From Exiguobacterium sp. AM39-5BH (GTDB lineage Bacteria; Bacillota; Bacilli; Exiguobacteriales; Exiguobacteriaceae): 40,275 bases of DNA. The stretch is taken from contig NZ_QSGS01000017.1 of the NCBI RefSeq assembly GCF_003467445.1, positions 1 to 40,275 on the forward strand, written 5' to 3'. The translations under genes and the position numbers were made by a program. This document shows, piece after piece, positions 31,004 through 39,699 of the stretch (the first letter of the stretch is position 1; each line of letters begins with the position of its first letter). The notes beneath the pieces are model-generated. The model was not told the origin of the DNA and ran no database searches. It was given only the letters and a program-made list of their open reading frames with translations.

Positions 31004-31037
31004 AATAAGACAACGGCCCTGGGAGCGTTGTCTTATT
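31004..31037. terminator. bidirectional rho-independent terminator
   Basis: AATAAGACAACG (31004-31015) pairs perfectly with CGTTGTCTTATT (31026-31037), between the convergent YolD-like and restriction genes. Confidence 0.8.
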
Positions 31038-31058
31038 AGAGTATTAATATTTCTATAT

Positions 31059-32092
31059 TTATACTTCAAACATATGATATAACAGAGACATCTCCACGTC
31101 ACCTTGTGACGCCACAAGATTGATCCACTGACGAAGCCTCTCATCACCCTCATATATGTACTCTTCCTCCCAATGTTCTCTCAACTCTTCATGGTCGGCC
31201 TGGAGGATTAATTCTTTGACAAGATTTTTCTTGCAGTTCAGTATATATAACACTTTTGGTTTTCCTTGGTATTCGACACCGTTTATAGTGAAGTCTTTTC
31301 TACCACCACCCGAGTACTTATCTCTGAGCGCATGGTTGATAACCCCATGATTAGTGACTAGCCAAAACACCATACGCGTATACTTAGTCCGGCTGTCACC
31401 AGCGATAAGCTCAGGAAATAAAGCGAAACCTTTAGCTGTGTAATATTCTTCAGCGTCTTTCTCCAGAGCATTCCACATCGTCAAAACCGGAGGTGTCGCA
31501 ACTTCATCATTACCCATCCACCAAAGCGTTTGTCCTTCAGACAATAATGGCCGGTAATACGACTTGAGTACTTCCACCGGTTCTGGATGATTTCTGAAAT
31601 CATCGTAGGAGATTTCCATTTTTTCGAAAATGGTTTCATCTTCTCTTAAACACATGTCGATATCATAGCGAGGGGAATGAGTAACCCCTATATCACTCAA
31701 GCATGCTTCATAAGGTTTGACTTGGAATTCGACGTCCCCCGGACCCATTTTCCCGAAAACATTGCGATATGTTCGACTCCCGGGATACGGGTGGACTCCA
31801 TTATACTGCTTCCTAAGCTTTTCCATCCGGACTTAGAAGTTTTCACCTCAACGCCGAATTTACCACCTATGATAATATCTGGAAAGCTACGAGTTGAAGG
31901 GACTAAACTCACCTGCTGCTCAAAAATTGTTTCTCTTGCTTGATCAGCAAACTCTTCCCAAACGACACTCTCCATCATTTTACCGTCATTAGAACGATAA
32001 AATGATGGGTTGTGTTGCGCCTTCTGATTCATGACATCACAAGTTCTTTCAACTAAATCCACAAATTGTTCAAACTCTTCCTGACTGATCAA
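31059..32092 (-). pseudogene. type II restriction endonuclease, disrupted by a 1-nt deletion
   Basis: The N-terminal piece starts at TTG 32092 (GGAGA upstream, overlapping the methyltransferase by 23 bp) or further upstream. It holds a PD-(D/E)xK nuclease site: PDIIIGGKFGVEVK. It runs 'STRIPGVEHIAMF' and then leaves frame at 31756-31759. The C-terminal piece (from about 31755 down to 31059) continues 'FGKMGPGDVEFQVKPYEACLSDIGVTHSPRYDIDM' in the other frame. One additional A on the plus strand (T in the coding strand) restores a protein of about 344 residues. As read, the enzyme would be inactive, leaving an orphan methyltransferase. A sequencing error is the alternative. Recognition sequence unknown. 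Confidence 0.75.
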
Positions 32093-33425
32093 CTTTCTCC
32101 ATCTCCGTTTCGAAGTAGAGGCTCCAATTTTCCTCGAGTCTCTTCGCAATATGATATGCGAGTAAAGGAGGTACCGCATTACCTATGATTTTATATGCGC
32201 TAGAAGCAGACAATCCAGGGTCTTCCCCTTTTTTAGGCCAAACGAATTCATAGTCATCAGGGAATGTCTGAATACGAGCGCATTCACGAACGGTCAGCCT
32301 TCTTTCCTCAAGACCTTTTTCTAGTTCATCCAGGCGTTTTCCTCCTTTTTCCAAACTAAGTCGGCGGAATTCAATGTTTCCGTGGTGTTCAGATCTAATG
32401 GTTGGTCCGATACCATCCAGATTAACTTCCGTCTGACCCTGACAATGTTTTCCCATGTATTTGGCTTTAGAATATTTTTGTTGAGACAAGTCAGAACTTT
32501 TCTCAGGTTCAGCCAAATCATCCAAAGCACTTCTAACCGAAACATGTGGAAGAAGGTTTTCTGTTGGAACTTTAGTCGGCAGACAGTGAGTCTTAGCCGG
32601 ATACGGATCATACTTTGCAGAAATATTTTCATTCTGTAGCTCTCTAATTGCTTCTTCCTTCAAAGCGCCTTTTTGGAAACCGTAGAATATGACACGTTCT
32701 CGGGACTGTGGAACACCAAATTCGGCAGCGTGAAGCACCTTAGCTGGAACGACAATATACCCATCTCCGATATTCGAGAAATCATTCTCGATAATTTTTT
32801 TTACGTCGCCAAGATTAACTAAACCTTTAACATTTTCAGCCACGAACACTTTAGGCTTCACAATCTCGACAACTTCACGCATCCACATGTACAGTTGGCC
32901 ACGATTTTCAACATTTGGCTTGTCAATCTCGGCCTCATCTATCTCAACCAATTTCCCATCATGCGATTTATCAGATGCGAACCCTTTGCGTTTTCCCGCC
33001 ACAGAAAAATCTTGGCACGGGAACCCACCTGTTACAATTTCAATGTCATCAGGGAAGGGATTAATCTTTGTCTCACGATAAGCTTTTACGACATCGACGA
33101 TGCTTTCAAGATGATAGACTTCAGATTGAATACCTTTGTTACCAAAATAACGAGTCCACGCTCGTTGAGCATCAGGTCTGATATCGTTAGCAAAAACCGT
33201 TTTAAAGCGAGTTTCTGGAAGTTTGACCCACTTCTCGTTCACTTTTTTTATATTCCAATGCTTATTAACATTTAAATTAATCGATTCTTCTAAAACTTCG
33301 AATCCGCCCTCAAAACCTAAATCCATTCCACCACAACCAGAAAACAGGGATAGCACATTTCTGTTTTTTGTAGCGAGTACTGTCTTAGGTTCATTTTGGA
33401 CTTTTGAGACAGTTTTAACTGTCAT
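32070..33425 (-). CDS. DNA (cytosine-5) methyltransferase
   Basis: 451 residues from the ATG at 33425 (GAGGTG 6 nt upstream). All principal C5-methylase motifs are visible in order. Motif I is LSLFSGCGGMDLGFEGG, motif IV is GGFPCQDFSVAGKRKGF with catalytic Cys, and motif VI is VFVAENVKGL. Motif VIII is QSRERVIFYG, motif IX is RRLTVRECARIQTFPDDY and motif X is YKIIGNAVPPLLAYHIAKRL. The target-recognition region lies between about 260 and 370. It transfers methyl from SAM to cytosine, protecting DNA from the neighbouring endonuclease. The adjacent vsr gene fits, since 5-methylcytosine deamination makes T:G mismatches. Confidence 0.93.
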   Translation of the reverse strand: MTVKTVSKVQNEPKTVLATKNRNVLSLFSGCGGMDLGFEGGFEVLEESINLNVNKHWNIKKVNEKWVKLPETRFKTVFANDIRPDAQRAWTRYFGNKGIQSEVYHLESIVDVVKAYRETKINPFPDDIEIVTGGFPCQDFSVAGKRKGFASDKSHDGKLVEIDEAEIDKPNVENRGQLYMWMREVVEIVKPKVFVAENVKGLVNLGDVKKIIENDFSNIGDGYIVVPAKVLHAAEFGVPQSRERVIFYGFQKGALKEEAIRELQNENISAKYDPYPAKTHCLPTKVPTENLLPHVSVRSALDDLAEPEKSSDLSQQKYSKAKYMGKHCQGQTEVNLDGIGPTIRSEHHGNIEFRRLSLEKGGKRLDELEKGLEERRLTVRECARIQTFPDDYEFVWPKKGEDPGLSASSAYKIIGNAVPPLLAYHIAKRLEENWSLYFETEMEKVDQSGRV

Positions 33426-33540
33426 AGTAAACACCTCATTTCTATACAACATATATTCTAACTAAAATATCAGTGATATGGGTAATGAATTGATTATTAT
33501 TTCCTGAAGTTCGTGCACGTTGGCCTAATGATCGAACCTA

Positions 33541-33996
33541 TTACTCACAAGGATCGTCCGCGTCTAGTAGCTCCTGACGATTTTCATCTCGATCATGTTC
33601 TTCATTTAATTGGTCGTAAGTTGTCACAATATCATTTATTACCCGTTCAAAATTTGATGTTATTTCATGCTCCCAAAATCGAAGTATGGTCCACCCCTGG
33701 CAAACATAATGCTCGGTTTGTTCCTCGTCACGTTCTTGATTTCTTTTGATTTTCTCGCTCCAAAACTCTTGATTAGACCTAGGTTCTCTAAAATGAAGCG
33801 GGCATCCATGCCAAAAACAAGAATCCAAAAAGATAACCAATTTTTGATTCGGAAACGCTATGTCAGGTGTACCTAGCAGCTCTTTGTAATTTTTTCTATA
33901 ACGTAATCCTCTATGCCAAAGCGCTTTTCTAACTTTCAGTTCCATTTTAGTGTCTTTGCTTCGCACTTTTTGGATACCTTTATTGGTAGCCGACAT
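33541..33996 (-). CDS. vsr: Vsr very-short-patch repair endonuclease
   Basis: 151 residues with AGGAGG upstream of the ATG. Family features: N-terminal 'NKGIQKVRSKDTKMELKVRKALWHRGLRYRKN', then 'LLGTPDIAFPNQKLVIFLDSCFWHGCPLH' with the catalytic Asp and zinc-site residues, then 'WTILRFWEHEI'. It nicks next to T:G mismatches that arise when 5-methylcytosine deaminates, and so accompanies C5 methyltransferases. It is encoded just upstream of the methylase in the same direction. It appears intact. Confidence 0.92.
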   Translation of the reverse strand: MSATNKGIQKVRSKDTKMELKVRKALWHRGLRYRKNYKELLGTPDIAFPNQKLVIFLDSCFWHGCPLHFREPRSNQEFWSEKIKRNQERDEEQTEHYVCQGWTILRFWEHEITSNFERVINDIVTTYDQLNEEHDRDENRQELLDADDPCE

Positions 33997-34124
33997 TTCA
34001 CTCGCCTCCTAAGCCTATAACCTCAAAGCGTTCGATGTCCTCTAATATTCCCTTAATTTGAATAGTGAGTCACCGTGCAGCACATCCTTTTTTTTTGAGA
34101 GCTATAGCGATGCCAGTCACAAGT

Positions 34125-34162
34125 AAAAAACATCCCCGGTGACCGACGCTGATCACGGGGGA
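34125..34162 (-). terminator. rho-independent terminator of the 34191 gene
   Basis: On the minus strand TCCCCCGTGATC pairs imperfectly with GGTCACCGGGGA, and UUUUUU follows shortly after. Confidence 0.6.
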
Positions 34163-34190
34163 CTAGAAATGCTACTTTTGTAGATTAGGA

Positions 34191-34853
34191 TTAATAGCGG
34201 TAATGAACGACGAACTCGGGATCGATTTGGTAATAGAACGACACTAGGTGACGGTTCGTGTTGGTGATAGGAGCTACGACCTCAGTGATTTCCAGTCCGT
34301 TTTCGTCCACGCCTTTAGTGATAGCCGTATCGATTTGCGCTCCTATCGGAGTAAGAACGTTCACTTGAACCTTCCCTCCGTTCGGTGCCACTTGAAGTCC
34401 ATCAAACGGGACTCGGATTGAGAAAGCGTATTCGTTGGCATCACCAATCGGATAAAGCTTGTAGTCGTAGGACAGTAGGTAGGCGTTTGTGGCACCCGCT
34501 ACAGGTGTTAAGGATGATTTCTTCAAAATTGCGCGAAGCATCAGACGAGCGGCGTCTTCCATAACTCCAGGTAAGTTTTCGGCTTCAGCCTGATCTCGAA
34601 TATCTTCAGTCCCTTCTAAAAGTGTCGATGCTTTTTTAGGGTTCATCTCAATGTTAGAGATTTTAAAGAATTCGAGAACCTCCGGTGGCACGGCACTGCC
34701 ATTGGGAACATACCACGTTTCTTCCGAAGGTATCGGTTCGTCGGTAACCAACAAGGTTTCGACACGTACTGTGTCGAAAGCGTTATTATTATATCGTGAG
34801 GTTCCGGTAATAATGGCACTCACATCTTGCAAACGAATATTCAGCGTAATCAC
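34191..34853 (-). CDS. hypothetical beta-rich protein, 220 aa
   Basis: GTG at 34853 is the only practical start (AAGGAC lies very close upstream). No signal peptide or membrane helix. The composition suggests two beta domains around a helical middle (PKKASTLLEGTEDIRDQAEAENLPGVMEDAARLMLRAIL), ending in 'VSFYYQIDPEFVVHYRY'. It is transcribed divergently from an XRE/ImmA-like regulator, and the shared intergenic region is packed with ATAAC/GTTAT half-sites, so it is probably the regulator's target. I do not recognise a family. Confidence 0.6.
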   Translation of the reverse strand: MITLNIRLQDVSAIITGTSRYNNNAFDTVRVETLLVTDEPIPSEETWYVPNGSAVPPEVLEFFKISNIEMNPKKASTLLEGTEDIRDQAEAENLPGVMEDAARLMLRAILKKSSLTPVAGATNAYLLSYDYKLYPIGDANEYAFSIRVPFDGLQVAPNGGKVQVNVLTPIGAQIDTAITKGVDENGLEITEVVAPITNTNRHLVSFYYQIDPEFVVHYRY

Positions 34854-34886
34854 GTCCTTATTTGATGTAGTGTGATTGCTGGAGAT

Positions 34887-35071
34887 ATGTTATTATTGTT
34901 ACCAGCGAAAACATATTCCAGCGTTAACAGAGCACGATTGCAGTCGTGCTTTTTTTGCGTCGTTAACAATAACATTTCTTAATAAAACAATAACATCCGT
35001 TATTTATTTTGTCAATCCAAGTTCACATATGTTATTTTTTACATAACGTAAATTAAATGAAACGGGTGTTA
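34887..35071. promoter_or_regulatory. operator array of ATAAC/GTTAT half-sites
   Basis: At least six related half-sites are present: 34887-34901, 34962-34975, AATAAC-ATCC-GTTATT at 34989-35004, GTTAT/ATAAC at 35031-35047 and TGTTAT at 35067-35072. They fill the region between two divergent genes. By position they are the binding sites of the XRE protein at 35077. Confidence 0.6.
34931..34957 (+). terminator. orphan plus-strand terminator in the intergenic region
   Basis: AGCACGA-TTGCAG-TCGTGCT followed by seven T forms a complete terminator for plus-strand transcription, although no plus-strand gene ends here. It may end a short leader or antisense RNA. Confidence 0.6.
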
Positions 35072-35076
35072 TTTAT

Positions 35077-36162
35077 ATGTCTATAGATAAAAGAATAATT
35101 GATAGAAGAAAAGAACTTAATCTGAACCAAGCAGCTTTAGCGAAAAAGGCTGGTCTCACGGCCCCCTCAATCAGTCAATACGAGTCAGGAAATCGAAATC
35201 CGTCTTATGAAGCGTTGGTGAAGCTTTCCGCCGCATTAAACGTTTCCGTGGATTATCTAGTGTCAGGTCATGAAAGCGAGGAAGATGTAAGCGATCCTGA
35301 GTCGCTTCTCATCTTAAAAATTATCCAATCCTTGGATGGAACAAAAAAGCGTGATCTGATGAACTTCTTACGCTTGATGACGGGACAAAACATAATTCTC
35401 AACCTTAATTCGACTAACCCAAAAAAATATGCGGACCATCTCTTTCAAAACATCTTGAAGGAGGCTTTCCCCATCCGTATCGAGGAAGTCGCCTCGTTAT
35501 TAAGCATTCAAATTTTCGACGCTTCTTTGGGAAACGGAACCGAGGCCATGTTATTGAAGCAAAGTGGAACTATCATCATCGATAAAAGTATCGGAAACCA
35601 AGCACGACAAAAACTCACTCTCGCCACGCTTGTCGGTCACTTCATTTTACCTTGGCACACTAAAGAAACTTACTATCACAGAAAACATGGAGCTTCCACA
35701 ACGACTTCCGAAGATGTGGAGTCCCAAGAAGCGATGATGTTCGCAAAGTCATTGCTCACGCCGTCAAAAATGCTGGAAGAAGATTTCTCTAAGTTACCTT
35801 CCGGTGAAATCAATATTGAGCATTTAGAGAATCTTGCGATCAATAAATACGATGTTTCAGTGACAATGTTTTGCAACAGATTAGTAGAATTCGATAAAGC
35901 AAGATTCAACGTGATCACTTCTAAAAACGGAATAATCGAAAACGTTCATAGCAGCAACGTATCTTTTGTAAAAAATGATCCTTTACCGCCACAGAGTCTA
36001 GCATTCGAATTAAACAATGAAGGTGGGAACGAAAAAAGAATACGCAGTAAAAAAATCGCATCCCATATATGGATCAAAGACGCTTCAGAATCTGAATATG
36101 TGTTTGAAAGCTCAATCTATAACCCTAAGTATGGAGTTCTGACATTTCTGTCAAAGCTGTGA
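35077..36162 (+). CDS. XRE regulator fused to a degenerate ImmA/IrrE-like domain
   Basis: 361 residues. An XRE helix-turn-helix at about 5-62 (NQAALAKKAGLTAPSISQYESGNRNPS) is followed by a region with the layout of an ImmA/IrrE zinc peptidase: 'IRIEEVASLLSIQIF', 'GTIIIDKSIGNQARQKLTLATLVGHFILPWH'. The normal HExxH helix here reads TLVGH, so the catalytic Glu and first His are missing and proteolysis is unlikely. Such fusions usually act as repressors controlled by DNA damage or ligands. The start ATG has a weak ribosome binding site. Confidence 0.75.
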   Translation: MSIDKRIIDRRKELNLNQAALAKKAGLTAPSISQYESGNRNPSYEALVKLSAALNVSVDYLVSGHESEEDVSDPESLLILKIIQSLDGTKKRDLMNFLRLMTGQNIILNLNSTNPKKYADHLFQNILKEAFPIRIEEVASLLSIQIFDASLGNGTEAMLLKQSGTIIIDKSIGNQARQKLTLATLVGHFILPWHTKETYYHRKHGASTTTSEDVESQEAMMFAKSLLTPSKMLEEDFSKLPSGEINIEHLENLAINKYDVSVTMFCNRLVEFDKARFNVITSKNGIIENVHSSNVSFVKNDPLPPQSLAFELNNEGGNEKRIRSKKIASHIWIKDASESEYVFESSIYNPKYGVLTFLSKL

Positions 36163-36227
36163 TAAACGTCATTACGATCTTAATATTAAAAAATAGAACG
36201 TTCAGTTTTTTCATAAATCTCTTCATA

Positions 36228-36272
36228 AATGAAAAGCGACTTTTCTCAGTAAGGGAAAAGTCGCTTTTCATT
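36228..36272. terminator. bidirectional rho-independent terminator
   Basis: A perfect 18-bp stem (36228-36245 with 36255-36272; AATGAAAAGCG...CGCTTTTCATT) between the XRE/ImmA-like gene and the convergent HNH gene. Confidence 0.85.
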
Positions 36273-36306
36273 TCACTTCTATTACTAAAGAACGGAATAA
36301 GGATTT

Positions 36307-37140
36307 TTAGTGATTCCAGAATGGAACATTTATTGAACTCGTTGTCGTCGCCCTTGCTCCTTTGGAGGTATTACAAGCCTCACATAGTAACTGAAAATTA
36401 GAGGCGTCATTGCTCCCGAAAACATCCAAGGGAACGATGTGGTCGATGTGAACAGTATTTTGTGACCTTATTAGATTTGAGAGGTCACATCGACAAATTG
36501 TGCAAGTCCCTTTATCTCGATAGAATACGGCATTAGTTAACCATTTAGGAAAGTAAAACCGATTGATTCTCCCTTTAGAAGTTACACAGTCAGGGTATTT
36601 TTTTTGAATATCGCTCATATTATATTTAATGAATTCGGAAAGCGCCAAATGAAAATCATGAAGGAACTTTCTGTCTAAAAAAATAACTTGAAACGCGGAA
36701 TGAATAATTAAATCGTCTATTTCACCAGCATTATGATTAACATACCTCTCCCATTTGTCGAACATTTCCTTACACTCGCATTCCTCATGCCAATCTTCCG
36801 TACAATTATCGAAGTCCGGTACAGGAAGCTTAGGATCTAAGTTTGCTTCCTTTAGGATACGAACGATGAAATCAAGGCAATACTCTAATCGATCCTCGAC
36901 ATCTCTTAAATCATGAATCTGCCTTGAAATATCTTGAAAATGACTTAAATACCAATGTATAGCTGAGGTTTTATTCGGCTTGACTATGGAGTCAATAATT
37001 TCATCTTCAAACTCTGCAAAAGCCATTTCTATAGATTCATAAAAATTACTAATAGCGAAGCCAGCTAAACCGATTCCCGAACTTAAGGCTAGATGCTCTT
37101 CTTTCAGTTTCCCCAACCCACTCATCCCCTTTCGATACAT
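36307..37140 (-). CDS. HNH endonuclease
   Basis: Up to 277 residues. The C-terminal 75 residues are a zinc-containing HNH domain: CTICRCDL, HIDHIVPLDVFG, NFQLLCEACNTSKG, with four cysteines for zinc and the catalytic His. The N-terminal 190 residues are helical, with a CTEDWHEECECKEMF cysteine/acid-rich stretch, and match no family I know. The start is uncertain: ATG 37140 lacks a ribosome binding site, whereas TTG 37116 has AAGGGG 9 nt upstream. Possible roles are a restriction-type or mobile nuclease. It is divergent from the small gene at 37258 across a long inverted repeat. Confidence 0.75.
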   Translation of the reverse strand: MYRKGMSGLGKLKEEHLALSSGIGLAGFAISNFYESIEMAFAEFEDEIIDSIVKPNKTSAIHWYLSHFQDISRQIHDLRDVEDRLEYCLDFIVRILKEANLDPKLPVPDFDNCTEDWHEECECKEMFDKWERYVNHNAGEIDDLIIHSAFQVIFLDRKFLHDFHLALSEFIKYNMSDIQKKYPDCVTSKGRINRFYFPKWLTNAVFYRDKGTCTICRCDLSNLIRSQNTVHIDHIVPLDVFGSNDASNFQLLCEACNTSKGARATTTSSINVPFWNH

Positions 37141-37200
37141 CTAACTAGTCAACAAAGAAGATACCATAAAGAGTCTCAATAGTTGAAAATACTTTTAATT

Positions 37201-37244
37201 TACTTTTGAATACCTTAAGTTATTCTAAAGGTATTCCAAAAGTA
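37201..37244. promoter_or_regulatory. long inverted repeat between divergent genes
   Basis: TACTTTTGAATACCTT (37201-37216) and AAGGTATTCCAAAAGTA (37228-37244) are inverted repeats differing by a single extra base. They are separated by 11 bp, just before the TTG start at 37258. Either an operator for a dimeric regulator or a hairpin in the 5-prime leader. Confidence 0.5.
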
Positions 37245-37257
37245 AAGGGTGGTTTAA

Positions 37258-37533
37258 TTGGCTAAAATATTTTTTCCGAAAATGTTTATTATGGTTCCAG
37301 CAAGTAACCCACATCCCCCCAACACAGAGTATAGAGTTTCTATCGGGGAAGAATTGTGGGATGAGAAGAAAAATCATGTCTTAAAAGTTCAAATGGTATA
37401 CAACGGAGATATCGCTGGTAGAAGAAGCCCTTCTTACCCGGTAGGAAGTGATGATTTTAAGAAAGTCATGGAAGCGGCTAATAAACTTTTGACTAGACTT
37501 GAAAATGATGATGAGGAAATACAATTTTTATAA
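37258..37533 (+). CDS. hypothetical protein, 91 aa
   Basis: TTG start with AGGGTGG about 5 nt upstream. Small alpha/beta protein (IMVPASNPHPPNTEYRVSIGEELWDEKKNHVLKVQMVYNG) with an acidic C-terminal helix (KKVMEAANKLLTRLENDDEEIQFL). No family recognised. It has its own terminator. Confidence 0.55.
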   Translation: MAKIFFPKMFIMVPASNPHPPNTEYRVSIGEELWDEKKNHVLKVQMVYNGDIAGRRSPSYPVGSDDFKKVMEAANKLLTRLENDDEEIQFL

Positions 37534-37590
37534 AACGAAGTCTGCAAAAGGAACGTTAAAAAGACATGTTTGTTTATCGATTCACATAAA

Positions 37591-37622
37591 AATGAAAAGG
37601 GCTTTGGATAGCCCTTTTCATT
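37591..37622. terminator. rho-independent terminator
   Basis: AATGAAAAGGGCT pairs with AGCCCTTTTCATT around TTGGAT, followed by TT. It ends the 37258 gene. Confidence 0.75.
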
Positions 37623-37709
37623 TTGTCTACATTGTCCATTAACTCATCTTTTTATCAATGTACGTTTTCTGTTATGATTAATGAGTAAACAAACAAAAGG
37701 AGGTGCTTC

Positions 37710-38264
37710 ATGACGAAAATTGGATATGCCCGAGTCTCAACCCTTGATCAGAACTTGGACTTGCAACTAGATGAACTTAAAAAAAACGGTTGTACTAAAA
37801 TCTTTCAAGAGAAAGCATCCAGTGTCAAAAAGAGACCGGAATTTGAGAAGTGCTTAGATTATTTGCGAGAAGGTGACACTCTAGTCGTTTGGAAGCTAGA
37901 TCGGTTAGGGAGAACCACAAAGAAGCTTCTTGAATTAATTGATGATTTGAAGGATCGTGGAATCAATCTTCAAATCATCACACTAGGTGTAGATACTTCA
38001 ACTGCTGCAGGCAGACTATTCTTCACCATGATGGCTGGGTTAGCAGAAATGGAACGTGAGTTGATTCGTGAACGCACGAACGCTGGGCTTCAGGCTGCAA
38101 GATCTCGTGGGAAAATGGGTGGAAGAAAACCAATTGATGAACAAATCATGGCCAGAGCTATGATGATGTATGAAGCCAAGATGACTGTAAATGATATTAT
38201 CAAAACTCTCAATATTTCTAGAGCTACTTTCTACAAATACAAAAAAATGATGGAAAGCCAATGA
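37710..38264 (+). CDS. serine recombinase (resolvase/invertase family)
   Basis: 184 residues with AGGAGG upstream. The catalytic domain starts MTKIGYARVSTLDQNLDLQLDEL, with nucleophile Ser10 and Arg8. 'VWKLDRLGRTTKKLLELIDDLKDRGI' and 'GRLFFTMMAGLAEMERELIRERTNAGL' follow, all standard for resolvases. A C-terminal helix-turn-helix is present (MTVNDIIKTLNISRATFYKYKK). Intact. No transposase is near, so it is more likely a plasmid multimer resolution or inversion enzyme than a transposon remnant. Its res site would normally lie in the 37623-37709 leader, where I see no clear paired sites. Confidence 0.92.
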   Translation: MTKIGYARVSTLDQNLDLQLDELKKNGCTKIFQEKASSVKKRPEFEKCLDYLREGDTLVVWKLDRLGRTTKKLLELIDDLKDRGINLQIITLGVDTSTAAGRLFFTMMAGLAEMERELIRERTNAGLQAARSRGKMGGRKPIDEQIMARAMMMYEAKMTVNDIIKTLNISRATFYKYKKMMESQ

Positions 38265-38403
38265 ACTACAAAAACTGTATTACTCGAGTTAAGGTTTAGA
38301 AATCCCATTAGAGTTTATACATGTTACGCGATTCAATAAAGCAAGAAAAGGCAGATTCTTAGCTTGCTGAAGCTATCTTGACTTTAGTATCAGATTATAT
38401 AAA

Positions 38404-38444
38404 TACCCATATAAGTGGAAAGTGAATTTCAACTTATATGGGTA
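38404..38444. terminator. perfect 13-bp inverted repeat, probable terminator
   Basis: TACCCATATAAGT (38404-38416) pairs with ACTTATATGGGTA (38432-38444). It lies between the convergent recombinase and DGQHR genes. There is no strong T tract, so termination is likely but not certain. Confidence 0.5.
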
Positions 38445-38499
38445 CATTCATGTTAAATACGTATCTTTTTTAAGAAATCACAAGTATTAGTACAATCAT

Positions 38500-39699
38500 T
38501 TAAACTCTTTTCTCTTCTTTTTCTCGCCTTTTTTCAGCCTGTTCTAGCTCATATTTTTCAAATCCAATTTCAATAATCCTTTTTGCTTTGCTGAATCCGC
38601 TTTTTGAGGTAAGACCTGACAATCTCCCCCCTACTGCCCAATCCTCAGTTTCTAAGGGGCTATTATTAATAACCACGGCGTATTTTCCAAATAAGTCACT
38701 ATCACCTATCTTTTCAAAGTTGATGTTCTCTTCTAGTATAGAATGAATCGCATTTGTACCCGTAGTTTTTTGGATGTAGTAAGATTTGTTGTATCTTGGT
38801 TCTCCTTTAAATAACGTTCCTGTAGATTCAAAACACCCCGTCCATTTCGACTCCACGTGTTCCCATGCTTCCGAAATTATTTGAGCAAGAGTATCGGCGT
38901 GGTTATTTAACAATTCAATAATATCGTTAGAATATGTTAAGTCTCCTCTTACATCCCCCCATTGCCCACTAATGTATTTTTTAACCAAAGGTTTTATGGA
39001 ATTAGTCATGGCAGCAACACCTATTATTCCTTGAACAGGTTGCTCGTGTATATCAAACTGAATTGCACTTTTCCAAACGCTCTTATCATTTTCATTTAAA
39101 AAATGGACTGTTCTCACTAATAAATGTTTAATTAAATCATCTTCAGTAGATAATTTTTGTTGTCGAATTAGCTCATAATTATACATAGCTAATAAAGTTA
39201 AATCCGTCTTCAACTTTTTAGCTTTAGAATTAATATCCCTAAATAAAACTACTTCTTTGTATCTCTTATCGTCTTCTGTAACAACAATAATCACATTTAA
39301 AGGAAAATCTAAGAATTTTTGATTTTCTTTTGAGGCCTCATCTAATCCATAGATTCTGTGTTGACCGTCAACAATCCGAAAAATTTTATCTTTAATCTGT
39401 TCAGAATCAAATTCGAATAGATTAGAATTTTCATGTCCGTCAATTGATAAAGATGTTAGATAATTGCTTACTTCATCTTTATTTACGCTCAGAATAATTG
39501 ATGTAGGTAAAGATTCACCATCTTGCGTTAATGAATTTTTAATCCCCAGATAATGTTTTTGATCTGGCTTTCTTTGATATCCGTATTCAGTCTCTCCATA
39601 AACTAGTACTTTAGATATTCTATTCACTTCTTTAAAAGGCATAACAATACTATAAAATTCTTGATTATTTTGAGTGTACTTTTGCGTTATAAATTTCAT
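38500..39699 (-). CDS. DGQHR-domain protein (DndB-like)
   Basis: 399 residues. The defining motif FRIVDGQHRIYGLDEA lies at about 110-125, followed by 'EVVLFRDINSKAKKLKTDLTLLAMYNYEL', both typical of DGQHR proteins. The best-known member is DndB, which regulates phosphorothioate DNA modification; others occur alone or in defence islands. The C-terminus is basic/charged (EQAEKRREKEEKRV). No dndACDE genes are visible. Its ATG overlaps the stop of the upstream gene (ATGA), so the two are one operon, which continues out of the window. Confidence 0.8.
   Translation of the reverse strand: MKFITQKYTQNNQEFYSIVMPFKEVNRISKVLVYGETEYGYQRKPDQKHYLGIKNSLTQDGESLPTSIILSVNKDEVSNYLTSLSIDGHENSNLFEFDSEQIKDKIFRIVDGQHRIYGLDEASKENQKFLDFPLNVIIVVTEDDKRYKEVVLFRDINSKAKKLKTDLTLLAMYNYELIRQQKLSTEDDLIKHLLVRTVHFLNENDKSVWKSAIQFDIHEQPVQGIIGVAAMTNSIKPLVKKYISGQWGDVRGDLTYSNDIIELLNNHADTLAQIISEAWEHVESKWTGCFESTGTLFKGEPRYNKSYYIQKTTGTNAIHSILEENINFEKIGDSDLFGKYAVVINNSPLETEDWAVGGRLSGLTSKSGFSKAKRIIEIGFEKYELEQAEKRREKEEKRV

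Noticed and set aside
34077..34089. GCAGCACATCCTT identical to part of the left arm of the 4102-4361 element (4105-4117)
   Set aside because: Only 13 bp match with nothing shared on either side; not enough to call a second copy or a transposon end.
37710..38264. Serine recombinase as part of a Tn3-type transposon
   Set aside because: No TnpA-like gene or terminal repeats were seen within the window.
38404..38444. Inverted repeat as the end of an insertion sequence
   Set aside because: Both arms are 15 bp apart with no transposase and no second copy; it sits between convergent genes where a terminator is expected.
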